A stretch of DNA of 64,000 nucleotides from Bacteroides cellulosilyticus (GTDB taxonomy: Bacteria > Bacteroidota > Bacteroidia > Bacteroidales > Bacteroidaceae), in assembly GCF_020091405.1 (NCBI RefSeq), contig NZ_CP081903.1, forward strand, positions 2,232,001 to 2,296,000, read 5' to 3'. The position numbers were made by a program, and so were the translations under genes. Of this stretch, positions 18,401 through 27,188 are shown piece by piece. Under the pieces are notes generated by a model. That model was not told the DNA's origin. It saw only the letters and a program-made list of their open reading frames with translations, and made no database searches. How positions within the stretch are numbered: the stretch's first letter is position 1; every line of letters starts with the position of its first letter.

Positions 18401-18465
18401 TTGATGGTGGAGGCACGTATCCTCTTCCTACTACCTATACGGCTGGAGTTTCTTTGAGTTTCTAA
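15430..18465 (+). CDS. susC: SusC-like TonB-dependent outer-membrane transporter
   Basis: 1011 residues. Signal peptide ending at SMAQ; a carboxypeptidase-regulatory-like domain (about 22-100, VSGIVTEKKTGEPAIGATVLV); a TonB-box-like segment (LDEVVVVGYGTARKRDLTGS); a plug (about 120-230, ending VLKDPSSLAIFG..GANGVIIITT); and a beta-barrel ending in a final aromatic-containing strand (AGVSLSF). It imports oligosaccharides across the outer membrane with energy from TonB-ExbBD and forms a complex with the SusD partner next to it. It is the first gene of an operon of eight genes ending at the terminator at 28920. By context the cargo is beta-1,2-gluco-oligosaccharides. Confidence 0.95.
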   Translation: MKKNLLITCVMLLFAIVSMAQNKITVSGIVTEKKTGEPAIGATVLVKGKPGQGTITSVDGGYTLLEVPSDGVLVFSFMGMESIEIPVNGKNKINAVLAENSTQLDEVVVVGYGTARKRDLTGSIVSISGEDIKNAPAANPIRALQGKVPGLDIMNSGAAGGGATIRLRGVATINASTSPLYVVDGMFVDNIDFVNPADIAQMEVLKDPSSLAIFGVQGANGVIIITTRKAEDGKLSVSYNGYGGVQILHDRDRLKLTDASEFTMLYNEKLKNENPDAEEWVPDLLGKGTDWQSEIMRPAAITSHSVSFSKSSDKGSSLLTLGYFLQEGIVKYNKHQRINARFSGDYKVNKHFTVGANATLSRWDSDGATASVQGAARAIPTYTPYAPKEDWNDENVGSHYTPSPSIQKDVSNPVAKMEIEKGTDDSYGYRVVSNLFGEIKFLKDFTFRATGYVDIGVSYGSNFTPRFDVNNETSSSSHKSNKTSFKRSTSEYNKYQADFVLNYNKNIDKHRIGATAGYTARYQGSKGFDAAIDTLVNRDMWIVPEDFWMLNMGDDRTARVGDSFAEETFISYLARINYSYASKYLLTATFRADGSSKFSPNKRWGYFPSIGTGWVISEENFMKGIKQINFLKLKASWGQLGNDKIGNYLWFPTINPMGQQVVVDGKTYYIPTVSNMVDENIHWEVVSGFDVGIEGRFFDSKLSVDLGYYTKKTSDLLARVAPPVSVGAGYAITNAGSIRNKGFEFVIGWRDNIDDFSYGISVNGSTLKNEVLELGNDNSDIVSGTYHRTSVGHSVGSMYGYVQDGIFQNQAEIDNYYPASWKSRPGDIRYKDLNGDKKIDDKDRTFIGNNLPEFTYGINLNAGYKNFDLSIDFNGLTGRDIINTKKLMSFSQFNYYEFNLGRWHGEGTSNFEPVIDNTRSHNYLPSTNLLEDGSYFRIREIQLGYSFSKKVLKSLGVNKFRIYVNAQNPLTFKHNSGYTPEITGSILEGGVDGGGTYPLPTTYTAGVSLSF

Positions 18466-18484
18466 ACCAATAAAAGATATAACG

Positions 18485-19966
18485 ATGAAAAATGTAATTT
18501 ATATAATATTGCTGGCATGTGTTTTCACATCCTGTTCTGATAGTTTTCTGGATCGATTTCCTAAGGGACGTTGGCATCATGGGAATTATACTCCCGATCA
18601 AGAGTTAGATAATGCGATTCTGGTGCAAGCTAAGCTGCAACAAGCCTATGCCGATTTACGCAATTATTCTTATTGTACAGGGGTTTTAGGCATGGAAAAC
18701 TTTACAACTCCGGATGCGGAAAAGGGGAGTACCGCCAGTGATGGTGGACAATTGGTAGAGTTCAAACCGATGAGTTATACAGCGGCTAATACACGTATCC
18801 GTGATTATTATAAGCTTTGCTATACGACAATCTATAAAACCAATGAAGCTATGGCGTTGTTACAGACTGTTCCGGATAGTGAACCGACCAAAGAAAGGCT
18901 TAATGCTGAAGCCATCTTCCTGAGGGCATTAATGTATTTTCGTCTGACCCGGGCTTTTGGGGGAGTTCCCTATGTCGATCATGTGCTGGGGCAAGAAGAA
19001 AAGACACCTGCCCGCTCTTCTCAGGAGGAAATTTATGCTAATATAGAACGTGAATTGCTGTGGACTATTGACCGTTTACCAACTCGTAAGGAACTGCTCG
19101 CCGAGGGAAATGAAGGAAGAGCTACTCAGAATGCAGCCAGAGCTGTATTAGCGAAAGCATACCTCCAGCAAAATAAATTTTCGGACGCTTTCGGACAGAC
19201 CTCTGCAATTATAAACTCAGGTGATAATGATTTGTCGACTCCTTATGATCAGATTTTCCGTGAAGTGAATGAGTATGGCCCCGAGTCCGTATTGGAAGTA
19301 TATGTTGACTTTAAACCTTCTGAAAAGATAAATCTGAACTCACAATGGGCGCAGGTACAGGGAGTTCGTGGAAAACCGAACCTGGGCTGGGGATTTAATG
19401 GACCGAGCCAGGTGCTGATGGATGCTTATGAACCGGGAGATCCGAGAAAGGCGGCTACCGTAATAGCCAACGGAGATATACTGGACGGTGACCCAATAGT
19501 AGCGGCAGCTAATGCCTATCAATTCTTTAATAAGAAATTGTATCCTGTCAAAGCGGAAAGAAACGTGTGGGGACGTTCAGACGGTAGTCAGGGAAAATGG
19601 GTAAACATTCGTTTGATTCGTTATGCGGATGTCTTGCTGATGCATGCGGAAGCTGCTAATGAAATCGGTAATGTAAACGAAGCTTTAGATAAACTTGAAA
19701 TGGTGAGAGCACGTGCGAGAGGAAACAACACAGATGTATTGCCTAAAGTGACCACCAGAGAACCGAATGAACTGAGAGAGAAAATCCGTCATGAAAGGAG
19801 GATTGAACTGGCACTGGAATTTGGGCGCTTCTATGATTTGGTTCGTTGGGGAGTGGCTAAAGATGTCATTAAGAACTTTGTTCCGGGCAAACACGAACTC
19901 TTCCCTATTCCACAAGAGGAAATAGATAAGTCTAATGGAGTCATTACTCAGAATCCGAATTATTAA
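18485..19966 (+). CDS. susD: SusD-like surface glycan-binding lipoprotein
   Basis: 493 residues. Lipobox FTSC; the mature lipoprotein is on the cell surface. It has the helical TPR-like SusD fold with the usual RagB/SusD elements (ERLNAEAIFLRALMYFRLTRAFGGVPY and, near the end, IRHERRIELALEFGRFYDLVRWG). It sits 19 bp after susC and 24 bp before the first GH144-type gene. SusD caps the SusC barrel and captures the glycan. Confidence 0.95.
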   Translation: MKNVIYIILLACVFTSCSDSFLDRFPKGRWHHGNYTPDQELDNAILVQAKLQQAYADLRNYSYCTGVLGMENFTTPDAEKGSTASDGGQLVEFKPMSYTAANTRIRDYYKLCYTTIYKTNEAMALLQTVPDSEPTKERLNAEAIFLRALMYFRLTRAFGGVPYVDHVLGQEEKTPARSSQEEIYANIERELLWTIDRLPTRKELLAEGNEGRATQNAARAVLAKAYLQQNKFSDAFGQTSAIINSGDNDLSTPYDQIFREVNEYGPESVLEVYVDFKPSEKINLNSQWAQVQGVRGKPNLGWGFNGPSQVLMDAYEPGDPRKAATVIANGDILDGDPIVAAANAYQFFNKKLYPVKAERNVWGRSDGSQGKWVNIRLIRYADVLLMHAEAANEIGNVNEALDKLEMVRARARGNNTDVLPKVTTREPNELREKIRHERRIELALEFGRFYDLVRWGVAKDVIKNFVPGKHELFPIPQEEIDKSNGVITQNPNY

Positions 19967-19990
19967 TTGCCTCAATAAAGAGAATGATTT

Positions 19991-21613
19991 ATGAAGTTAT
20001 TGCATATCTTTTTTGTGTTACCTGCATTATTCCTGTTTTCGTGTTCTGACGATGGAGATGGTGAAACCATTGTTGTCGATAAGAATGACTCAACGTATGC
20101 GCCCGATGCAGTGAAGAAAATCCTCGACGAAGAACAGCATGCCGCCTTCCGATATTTTTATGATGGGGCGGATAAGAATTCGGGAATGGCGTTGGAGGGC
20201 AACGAACGGGGAACTACAATTACCATCGGTGGTAGTGGTTTTGGTATGATGGCTATTATAGTCGGGACAGAACGTGGTTGGGTTACACGTGCACAAGGTG
20301 CGGAGCATGTCCTGAAGATGGCGCGTTTCTTGAATGGGGCAGAACGCTATAAAGGTGTTTGGGCTCATTGGTATAATCCTCAAGGTGAATCCGTACCATT
20401 TGGAGACCAGGTGGAGACCGGCGATTTGGTTGAGAGTTCATTTATGGTGGCTGGTTTGCTGACTGCTATTGAGTATTTTAAAGAAAGTAATGCCGTAGAA
20501 ACAGAAATTCGTGAGACGGCTACTTCTTTATGCAACTCAATAGAGTGGAATGCCTATACCGGCGGTAAGGATGTTTTGCATTGGCTGTGGTATTCGCAGG
20601 AGGATAAATTGTCTCTTGAGGTCAAGGGGTGGAATGAGTGTATGGAAACTTATTTGTTAGCTCTTGGCGCACCGGAAGCTCATTGTATCAGTCCGGAAGT
20701 TTATCAGTCCGGTTGGTTGAGTAATGGTAGCAAGGTGTATCCCAATCGGGATTTTTACGGCTATCCTTTGCCTTTAGGCAATGACTATGGCGGTCCTTTG
20801 TTCTTTGCCCATTATTCTTTCTTAGGCTTTAATCCGAGATTGATGCAGGATGAATTTGTTTATTATTGGAGACAAAATCAGGCGCATGCCCTTATTAACC
20901 GCCATTATTGCTTGAATACCGCTCCGGAAAAGTTTGCTTATACTGCACAGAACTGGGGACTTTCGGCTTGTTACGGTGCAGGAACTTCTACCGGCTACAA
21001 AGCCCGCTCACCGCTTAAAGACGATGGAGTGATTGCTCCTACCGCTGCATTGGCTTCCTATCCCTATGTGCCGTTTTATGCGACACAAGTTCTGATGAAT
21101 CTGAATAAGAAGAAAGACGCTCATGGTGCTTATGGCTTTTGTGATTCGTATTCTCCTTCTGAGAATGCGTATGAGCGCAAGCACTTGGCTATTGACCAGG
21201 GACCGATTGTGGTGATGATTGAGAATTATCGTACCGGGCTGATTTGGAATCTTTTCATGAAAAGTGATTATGCGAAGCGTGCTCTGCAACGTGCCGGAAT
21301 GGAGAGTCAGCCGAAGCATGAAGAAGGCTTCTATTTGCTACTGACCAGCCCGCAAGTGAAGTCAGTTGACTTGATGGCGCATCCTGATAGGGGAGCGTAT
21401 GAGATTGATTTCTACTCTACTGTTGGCGGGAGTGCGAAATGCAGCCTGATAGATGCTGTCGGAAATAAAGTTGTGGAAAAGAACGTCTCGGTTTCCACTG
21501 GTGGAAATGTGTTCTCAATAGGTTATGATGAAATAAAGAGAGGAAAGGAATATCAGGTTGTGATTCTACTTCCTTCCGATAAAACTATAGAATTAGGAGT
21601 AGTATTACATTAA
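19991..21613 (+). CDS. GH144-type beta-1,2-glucanase, surface lipoprotein
   Basis: 540 residues with lipobox LFSC, so probably on the outer surface. The core (about 45-455) is the (alpha/alpha)6 'glycoamylase' fold of GH144: TIGGSGFGMMAIIVG near the N-terminus, GGPLFFAHYSFLG in the middle and DQGPIVVMIENYRTGLIW at the end. A C-terminal beta domain of about 80 residues (from about 455) is absent from the neighbour at 21625. Characterised GH144 enzymes split beta-1,2-glucan by endo action (Chitinophaga) or release sophorose (Parabacteroides). By location this copy is the likely endo enzyme cutting polymer before import. Confidence 0.85.
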   Translation: MKLLHIFFVLPALFLFSCSDDGDGETIVVDKNDSTYAPDAVKKILDEEQHAAFRYFYDGADKNSGMALEGNERGTTITIGGSGFGMMAIIVGTERGWVTRAQGAEHVLKMARFLNGAERYKGVWAHWYNPQGESVPFGDQVETGDLVESSFMVAGLLTAIEYFKESNAVETEIRETATSLCNSIEWNAYTGGKDVLHWLWYSQEDKLSLEVKGWNECMETYLLALGAPEAHCISPEVYQSGWLSNGSKVYPNRDFYGYPLPLGNDYGGPLFFAHYSFLGFNPRLMQDEFVYYWRQNQAHALINRHYCLNTAPEKFAYTAQNWGLSACYGAGTSTGYKARSPLKDDGVIAPTAALASYPYVPFYATQVLMNLNKKKDAHGAYGFCDSYSPSENAYERKHLAIDQGPIVVMIENYRTGLIWNLFMKSDYAKRALQRAGMESQPKHEEGFYLLLTSPQVKSVDLMAHPDRGAYEIDFYSTVGGSAKCSLIDAVGNKVVEKNVSVSTGGNVFSIGYDEIKRGKEYQVVILLPSDKTIELGVVLH

Positions 21614-21624
21614 AATTGGGATTT

Positions 21625-22926
21625 ATGAAACAATTATTGGTTATACTTGCATGCGTACTTTTGCTGAGTCCGGTTGCTTATGGGCAGGCGAAAGAGAAGT
21701 CATTGTCCGATGAAGAACTGATGACTCTGGTGCAGAAGCAAACTTTCCGTTACTTCTGGGATTACGGGCATCCGGTTTCGGGGTTGGCGCGCGAACGTAG
21801 CAATGGCAGTGATGATATTGTGACTATCGGTGGTTCGGGTTTCGGAGTGATGGCTATCATCGTCGGTGCGGAACGTGGTTTCGTCACCCGCGAGCAGGCG
21901 GCGGAACGTATGTTGAAGATTGTCCGCTTCCTGAGTGACAAGAGTACGGATAGTTATCACGGCATCTGGGCACACTGGATGGACGGGCAGACAGGAAAGA
22001 CCGTCCCTTTCAGCCGGAAAGATGACGGAGCCGACTTGGTGGAGTCTGCCTTTATGTTCGAAGGTTTGCTGGCTGCACACCAATACTTTGACAAAGATAC
22101 CCCGGTGGAAAGAAACATCCGGGGGCTTATCAACGGATTGTGGCGTCAGGCGGAATGGAACTGGTTCACCAATGGCGAAGACGTGCTTTACTGGCACTGG
22201 TCGCCTAATAACGGTTGGGCAATGAACCATCAGATTAAGGGGCATAATGAGTGTCACATCACTTATATCCTTGCCGCTGCTTCGCCCACCTATCCCATTG
22301 CGGAATCGGTGTATCATAAAGGATGGGCCAACTCCATCGTTTTCAGGAACGGCAAGCAGTTTTATGATATAACATTGCCTTTGGGAACTGATTTTGGCGG
22401 CCCGCTGTTCTTTACCCATTATTCCTATATGGGACTCGACCCGCGCGGATTGAAAGACCGTTATGCAGATTACGAGGAGCAGATGAAGGCTCATACTTTG
22501 ATAAACCGTGCCTATTGCATCGACAACCCGAAGGGATACAAAGGATATAGTGCACAATGCTGGGGACTGACAGCCAGTGACGGGGATAAAGGTTATTCGG
22601 CCCATTGCCCCGGCAACGACCGTGGAGTGATTACTCCCACAGCTGCCTTGTCTTCCATCCCTTACGCGCCGGAATATTCGCTTCAGGCCATGCGCTACTT
22701 CTATGAAAAGTTGGGCGGTAAACTTTGGGGGGAGTATGGTTTCAAGGATGCTTTTAACCTGACGGAGAAATGGTTTGCACCTTCATATCTGGCCATCGAC
22801 CAGGGACCTATTGTGGTGATGATTGAAAACTACCGCACGGGTCTGATCTGGAAGCTTTTTATGAGCCATCCGGACGTACAGAGCGGACTGAAGAAATTAG
22901 GGTTTACGTCCCCTTACTTAAAATAA
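21625..22926 (+). CDS. GH144-type beta-1,2-glucanase, periplasmic
   Basis: 433 residues from the ATG at 21625. It has a standard signal peptide (VAYGQA cleavage) and no lipobox, so it should be periplasmic. It shares the core motifs of the lipoprotein paralogue (TIGGSGFGVMAIIVG, GGPLFFTHYSYMG, DQGPIVVMIENYRTGLIW) but lacks its C-terminal domain. It starts 11 bp after the paralogue. The likely job is to cut imported oligomers, possibly to sophorose, for the GH3 enzyme. Exo or endo mode is not visible from sequence. Confidence 0.85.
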   Translation: MKQLLVILACVLLLSPVAYGQAKEKSLSDEELMTLVQKQTFRYFWDYGHPVSGLARERSNGSDDIVTIGGSGFGVMAIIVGAERGFVTREQAAERMLKIVRFLSDKSTDSYHGIWAHWMDGQTGKTVPFSRKDDGADLVESAFMFEGLLAAHQYFDKDTPVERNIRGLINGLWRQAEWNWFTNGEDVLYWHWSPNNGWAMNHQIKGHNECHITYILAAASPTYPIAESVYHKGWANSIVFRNGKQFYDITLPLGTDFGGPLFFTHYSYMGLDPRGLKDRYADYEEQMKAHTLINRAYCIDNPKGYKGYSAQCWGLTASDGDKGYSAHCPGNDRGVITPTAALSSIPYAPEYSLQAMRYFYEKLGGKLWGEYGFKDAFNLTEKWFAPSYLAIDQGPIVVMIENYRTGLIWKLFMSHPDVQSGLKKLGFTSPYLK

Positions 22927-22938
22927 ATACAAGATACC

Positions 22939-23793
22939 ATGAGAAAGATGTTTTTTAATAGTGTATTAGTTGCTTTCGTCCTGCTTGTCGCTTCGTGCGG
23001 CAGGCAGCCGGAAGCTAAGGTCGATGTCATGTCGTTCAACATTCGTTTGGACCACGTGGCGGATAGCTTGAACAACTGGAAGTACCGCAAGGATAATGCG
23101 GCAAAGATGATTGCCTACTACGCTCCCGATGTGGTGGGTATGCAGGAAGTCGTGAAGAACCAGTTGGACGATTTAAAGAACCGTCTTCCCCAATACACCG
23201 CTCTGGGCGTGGGGCGTGCGGATGGCAAGGAAGCGGGGGAATATTGCTCCCTTTTCTACAAGACGGACCGCTTTGAACTGATAAAGAACGGAAACTTCGG
23301 CCTGAGCGAAACTCCCGATACGATTGGAGTGAAGGGGTGGGATGCCGCTTGCGAGCGCATCGTGACCTGGGCTATCCTGAAAGATAAGGCCAGTGGCAAG
23401 AAACTGGCAGCTTTCAACACTCACTTCGACCACGTAGGGAAAGTGGCACGCCGTGAGAGTGCCAAGTTACTGCTTGCGAAGATGCACGAACTTGCAGAGG
23501 GACTGCCCGTAATCCTGACGGGCGACTTCAACGGAACAGTGGACTCGGAACCGATTACTATCCTCTCTGTGGGTGGAATGAAGAACGCCTATTCCGTTGC
23601 CTCTACAGTCTACGGTCCGGCATGGAGCTTCCACGACTTTGGACGCATCCCGGTTGAGAATCGCCAGTTGATTGATTTTATATTTGTCAATGGACAGGTG
23701 ACTGCTGATAAGTTCCGGGTGATAGACGATAAACCGGATGACGGATATTTGTCAGACCATACCCCCATTATTGCCGGTCTGACGCTTCATTAA
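22939..23793 (+). CDS. Endonuclease/exonuclease/phosphatase (EEP)-fold lipoprotein
   Basis: 284 residues with a lipobox at Cys20 (LVASC). Motifs of the DNase-I-like EEP superfamily are complete: MSFNIR, GMQE, NTHFDH, TGDFN and SDHTPI (metal-binding and catalytic residues). Family members cleave phosphodiesters in nucleic acids, phosphoinositides or other small phosphoesters. A cell-envelope location inside a glucan operon, 12 bp after GH144, makes a glycan-linked phosphodiester substrate possible, but EEP lipoproteins also occur in PULs without known phosphorylated substrates. Confidence 0.87.
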   Translation: MRKMFFNSVLVAFVLLVASCGRQPEAKVDVMSFNIRLDHVADSLNNWKYRKDNAAKMIAYYAPDVVGMQEVVKNQLDDLKNRLPQYTALGVGRADGKEAGEYCSLFYKTDRFELIKNGNFGLSETPDTIGVKGWDAACERIVTWAILKDKASGKKLAAFNTHFDHVGKVARRESAKLLLAKMHELAEGLPVILTGDFNGTVDSEPITILSVGGMKNAYSVASTVYGPAWSFHDFGRIPVENRQLIDFIFVNGQVTADKFRVIDDKPDDGYLSDHTPIIAGLTLH

Positions 23794-23816
23794 TCGTTCA
23801 TTTGATACAGGAACCT

Positions 23817-25385
23817 ATGAAAGATAAACTCTCTTTAGGGCTTGTCCTGCTCCCTTTTGTTCCTTCGGCAACGCTGCAGGGACAGGAGCAAGACATCCAA
23901 AATGAACGCCCTAACATCATTTTCATCATGAGCGACGACCATGCCCGTCAGGCAATGAGCATTTACGGGCATCCCATCGGCAAGGTCGCTCCGACTCCGA
24001 ATATCGACCGTATCGGACACGAAGGAGCGGTTTTCCAGAATAACTACTGCTGCAACTCCATTTCCGGTCCGAGCCGTGCCGCCATCCTTACGGGTAAGCA
24101 TAGCCACAAGAACGGTTTCATGAAGAACTGGGCGAAAGGTTTCGACGGCGCGCAACAAACCTTGCCGAAGATATTGCAGGCAAATGGCTACGAAACCGCC
24201 ATCATCGGCAAATGGCACCTTATTTCCCGCCCGACCGGGTTCGACCATTGGATGATTCTTGACGACCAGGGAGAATATTGCAATCCGCATTTCATTACGG
24301 AGAAAGATACCACCCGTCATCCGGGATATGTGACGGACCTGATTACCCGTTATACGGAAGAGTGGCTCGACGGTCGGAAAGATAAGAGCAAGCCTTTCTT
24401 CCTGATGATGCACCATAAAGCGGTGCACCGCAACTGGGTGCCTGCCGAGAGACATTATCATCTGTATGAGCACACCACCTTCCCGCTTCCCGATAACTAT
24501 TTCGATGCTTACGAGGGGCGCTATGCCGCACAGATGCAGAAGATGAATATATATTGTGATATGTACGAGGGGCACGACCTGAAAATGGTTGCCGGCATGG
24601 ACAGCGACAGCTTGCTGTTCGACCCCTGGCCGCATGCTTTCCTGGGGACTATGGAGCCGGATGAGCGCCGCCGCTTCCTCGATGCATATCGCGACCGTAA
24701 TAATGAGTTCTACTCTAAGCAACGTTCTTTCAAAGAAGTGGCGGAGTGGAAATTCCAGCGTTACCTGCAAGATTATATGGGCGTTGTGGCAAGCGTGGAC
24801 GAAAGTGTGGGAGAGATTCTGGACTACCTGAAACGTACCGGACTGGACAAGAACACAATAGTTGTCTACACCACCGACCAGGGCTTCTATCTGGGCGAGC
24901 ATGGATGGTTCGACAAACGTTTTATGTACGAAGAGTCTTTCGGCATGCCGATGGTGATGCGCTGGCCAGGACACATCAAACCGGAAACCCAGGTGACCGG
25001 ACTGACGCAGAACATTGACTTTGCACCTACCTTCCTGGATATGTGCGGCATTGAAGTTCCCCGGGATATGCAGGGTATGTCTTTCCGTCCGTTGGTGGAG
25101 AAGGGAAAAACGCCGCGTGACTGGCGTAAATCGCTCTATTATCATTATTATGAGTTTCCCGGCTTCCATAGCGTCCGTGCACACTATGGCGTGAAGATGG
25201 AGCGTTATAAACTGATGCACTTCTACGTGGATGACAAGTGGGAACTGTATGACTTAAAGACCGACCCGACCGAAATGCATAACCTGTATGGGAAAAAGGG
25301 CATGGAAAAGGTTACCGCCGAACTTATGGCTGAACTTGAACGTTTACAGAAGCAATATGATGTTCCCGGCGAACTGTGCAAATGA
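23817..25385 (+). CDS. Formylglycine-dependent sulfatase-family hydrolase (S1 fold)
   Basis: 522 residues from the ATG at 23817, with a signal peptide. It has the alkaline-phosphatase/sulfatase fold: metal Asp pair in MSDDHARQ; sulfatase signature S-G-P-S-R at residues 83-87, a Ser-type site that an anaerobic maturase converts to formylglycine; GKWHL; and TTDQG with GEHGWFDKR. The Ser site is normal for Bacteroides sulfatases. Family members cleave sulfate esters, but formylglycine enzymes with phosphonate or phosphodiester activity exist, and the glucan context makes that worth testing. It lies 23 bp after the EEP gene, and its stop overlaps a possible start (ATGA) of the next gene. Confidence 0.88.
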   Translation: MKDKLSLGLVLLPFVPSATLQGQEQDIQNERPNIIFIMSDDHARQAMSIYGHPIGKVAPTPNIDRIGHEGAVFQNNYCCNSISGPSRAAILTGKHSHKNGFMKNWAKGFDGAQQTLPKILQANGYETAIIGKWHLISRPTGFDHWMILDDQGEYCNPHFITEKDTTRHPGYVTDLITRYTEEWLDGRKDKSKPFFLMMHHKAVHRNWVPAERHYHLYEHTTFPLPDNYFDAYEGRYAAQMQKMNIYCDMYEGHDLKMVAGMDSDSLLFDPWPHAFLGTMEPDERRRFLDAYRDRNNEFYSKQRSFKEVAEWKFQRYLQDYMGVVASVDESVGEILDYLKRTGLDKNTIVVYTTDQGFYLGEHGWFDKRFMYEESFGMPMVMRWPGHIKPETQVTGLTQNIDFAPTFLDMCGIEVPRDMQGMSFRPLVEKGKTPRDWRKSLYYHYYEFPGFHSVRAHYGVKMERYKLMHFYVDDKWELYDLKTDPTEMHNLYGKKGMEKVTAELMAELERLQKQYDVPGELCK

Positions 25386-25408
25386 ACGAACCCGATAAGA
25401 AATCAGAA

Positions 25409-27142
25409 ATGAAGAATATGAAATACCTATTACTGACCGTAGCCTGCCTGATTGCATGGACTACCCTTCCGGCGCAGGATATGCGTCAGGATACCTACTG
25501 TAATCCTTTGAACATCGATTACACGTATATGATTTATAATTCCGACCGGGATATTTCCTACCGTTCGGGCGCCGACCCTGCAGTGGTGGAGTTCCGGGGA
25601 GAATATTATATGTTCGTTACCCGTTCGCATGGCTACTGGCGTTCGCGCGACTTGCTGAACTGGGAGTTTGTGCGCCCCGGAAAGAACTGGTATCCGCAAG
25701 GGTGTAATGCTCCGGCGGCACACAATTATAAGGATTCTGTGCTCTATGTAGCCGGTGATCCTTCCGGTTCTATGAGTATCCTGTATACCGATAATCCGGC
25801 TTCGGGCGATTGGGAAGCAACGCCAGCCATCCTGCACAACCTGCAGGACCCTGACTTGTTCATCGACGACGATGGCAAAGCTTACATGTTCTGGGGTTCA
25901 TCCAACGTCTATCCCATCCGTGGTATGGAACTGGATAAGAACCACCGCTTCACGAAGAAGGGCGAGACGAAAGAGCTCTTTAACCTGGATATGCCCAAGC
26001 ATGGCTGGGAGCGTTTCGGTGAGAACCATACGGACACTGTGCTGGGCGGATATATCGAAGGTCCCTGGCTGACGAAGCACAACGGGAAATACTATATGCA
26101 ATACGGTGCACCGGGCACAGAGTTTAATGTCTATGCCGACGGTGTCTATGTGGCAGACCACCCGATGGGACCTTATACCTATCAGAAGCACAATCCCGTT
26201 TCCTATAAACCGGGCGGATATATGAATGGTGCCGGACATGGAAGCACCGTCCTTGGACCCAGCGGGCAGTACTGGCATTTTGCTTCGATGTCCCTCTCCA
26301 TCAATGTGAACTGGGAACGACGCCTTTGTATGTTCCCTGCCGGGTTCGATAAAGACGGTATTATGTATTGCGACACCCGTTTCGGAGATTACCCTCGCTA
26401 TGCACCTGCCGTTCCGGGTAAAGCCGGTGAGTTCAGGGGCTGGATGCTGCTTTCCTATGGCAAACCGGTCACAGCCTCCACCACAAAAGGGGAGTTCCAA
26501 CCCTCTGCACTGACGGATGAACTCACCAAGACCTTTTGGCTGGCCGAAGCCAACGATGAGCGCCAATGGGTAATGATCGATTTGGAGAAGCCTGCCGATG
26601 TGTGTGCCATTCAGATTAACTATCATGACTATCAGAGTGACATGTACGGCCGTTACGAAGACCTCCGCCACCGTTACATCATTGAAGGCTCGCTGGACGG
26701 ACAGGACTGGAAAGTGCTGGTGGACCGCAAAGAGAGCTATAAGGACACTCCGAATGATTATGTAGAACTGTCACTGCCCGAACCGGCACGCTATATCCGC
26801 TACAGGAATATAGACGTACCTACTCCGAACCTGGCTATTTCCGAGCTTCGCGTATTCGGACTGGGCACAGGCAAGGCACCGCAACAACCGAAAAAGCTGA
26901 CGCTTGACCGCCTTGTCGACCGTCGTGACATCGCCATCCGCTGGGAGTCCGTGAAAGGTGCGCAGGGCTACAACGTGTTGTGGGGCATCGCTCCCGATAA
27001 ACTTTACAGTTCTTGGATGGTGTATGGTAAGAATGACCTGCTGATGAAATCTCTCACTACCGACCAGGATTATTATTTCTGTGTGGAGGCATTCAATGAA
27101 AATGGCGTATCTTTACGTTCAGAAGTAAAACATGTAAAATGA
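25409..27142 (+). CDS. GH43-like five-blade propeller protein with discoidin and FnIII domains
   Basis: 577 residues from the ATG at 25409; an alternative ATG at 25382 overlaps the previous stop (ATGA) and would give a longer leader. A signal peptide ends at LPAQ. The N-terminal domain (about 25-340) resembles GH43: SGADPAVV (base Asp), QDPDLFIDDDGKAYMFWG, and YIEGPWL (acid Glu). Then an F5/8 type C (discoidin) domain (about 345-495) and an FnIII domain (about 500-577). GH43 enzymes usually release arabinose, xylose or galactose; the specificity here is unknown. It could remove a side sugar from the glucan or be a binding protein. Confidence 0.8.
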   Translation: MKNMKYLLLTVACLIAWTTLPAQDMRQDTYCNPLNIDYTYMIYNSDRDISYRSGADPAVVEFRGEYYMFVTRSHGYWRSRDLLNWEFVRPGKNWYPQGCNAPAAHNYKDSVLYVAGDPSGSMSILYTDNPASGDWEATPAILHNLQDPDLFIDDDGKAYMFWGSSNVYPIRGMELDKNHRFTKKGETKELFNLDMPKHGWERFGENHTDTVLGGYIEGPWLTKHNGKYYMQYGAPGTEFNVYADGVYVADHPMGPYTYQKHNPVSYKPGGYMNGAGHGSTVLGPSGQYWHFASMSLSINVNWERRLCMFPAGFDKDGIMYCDTRFGDYPRYAPAVPGKAGEFRGWMLLSYGKPVTASTTKGEFQPSALTDELTKTFWLAEANDERQWVMIDLEKPADVCAIQINYHDYQSDMYGRYEDLRHRYIIEGSLDGQDWKVLVDRKESYKDTPNDYVELSLPEPARYIRYRNIDVPTPNLAISELRVFGLGTGKAPQQPKKLTLDRLVDRRDIAIRWESVKGAQGYNVLWGIAPDKLYSSWMVYGKNDLLMKSLTTDQDYYFCVEAFNENGVSLRSEVKHVK

Positions 27143-27188
27143 TGCGAATAGCTCCTTTAACTCCTTATTTACATAAATAGTGATTCAG

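Noticed and set aside
21700..22605. Minus-strand frame (301 codons) inside the periplasmic GH144 gene
   Set aside because: A shadow of the plus-strand gene, with no start context or family resemblance.
23835..25220. Long open frame on the minus strand (461 codons) opposite the sulfatase gene
   Set aside because: It is a codon-bias shadow: no signal peptide or family motif, while the plus-strand frame has all sulfatase motifs.
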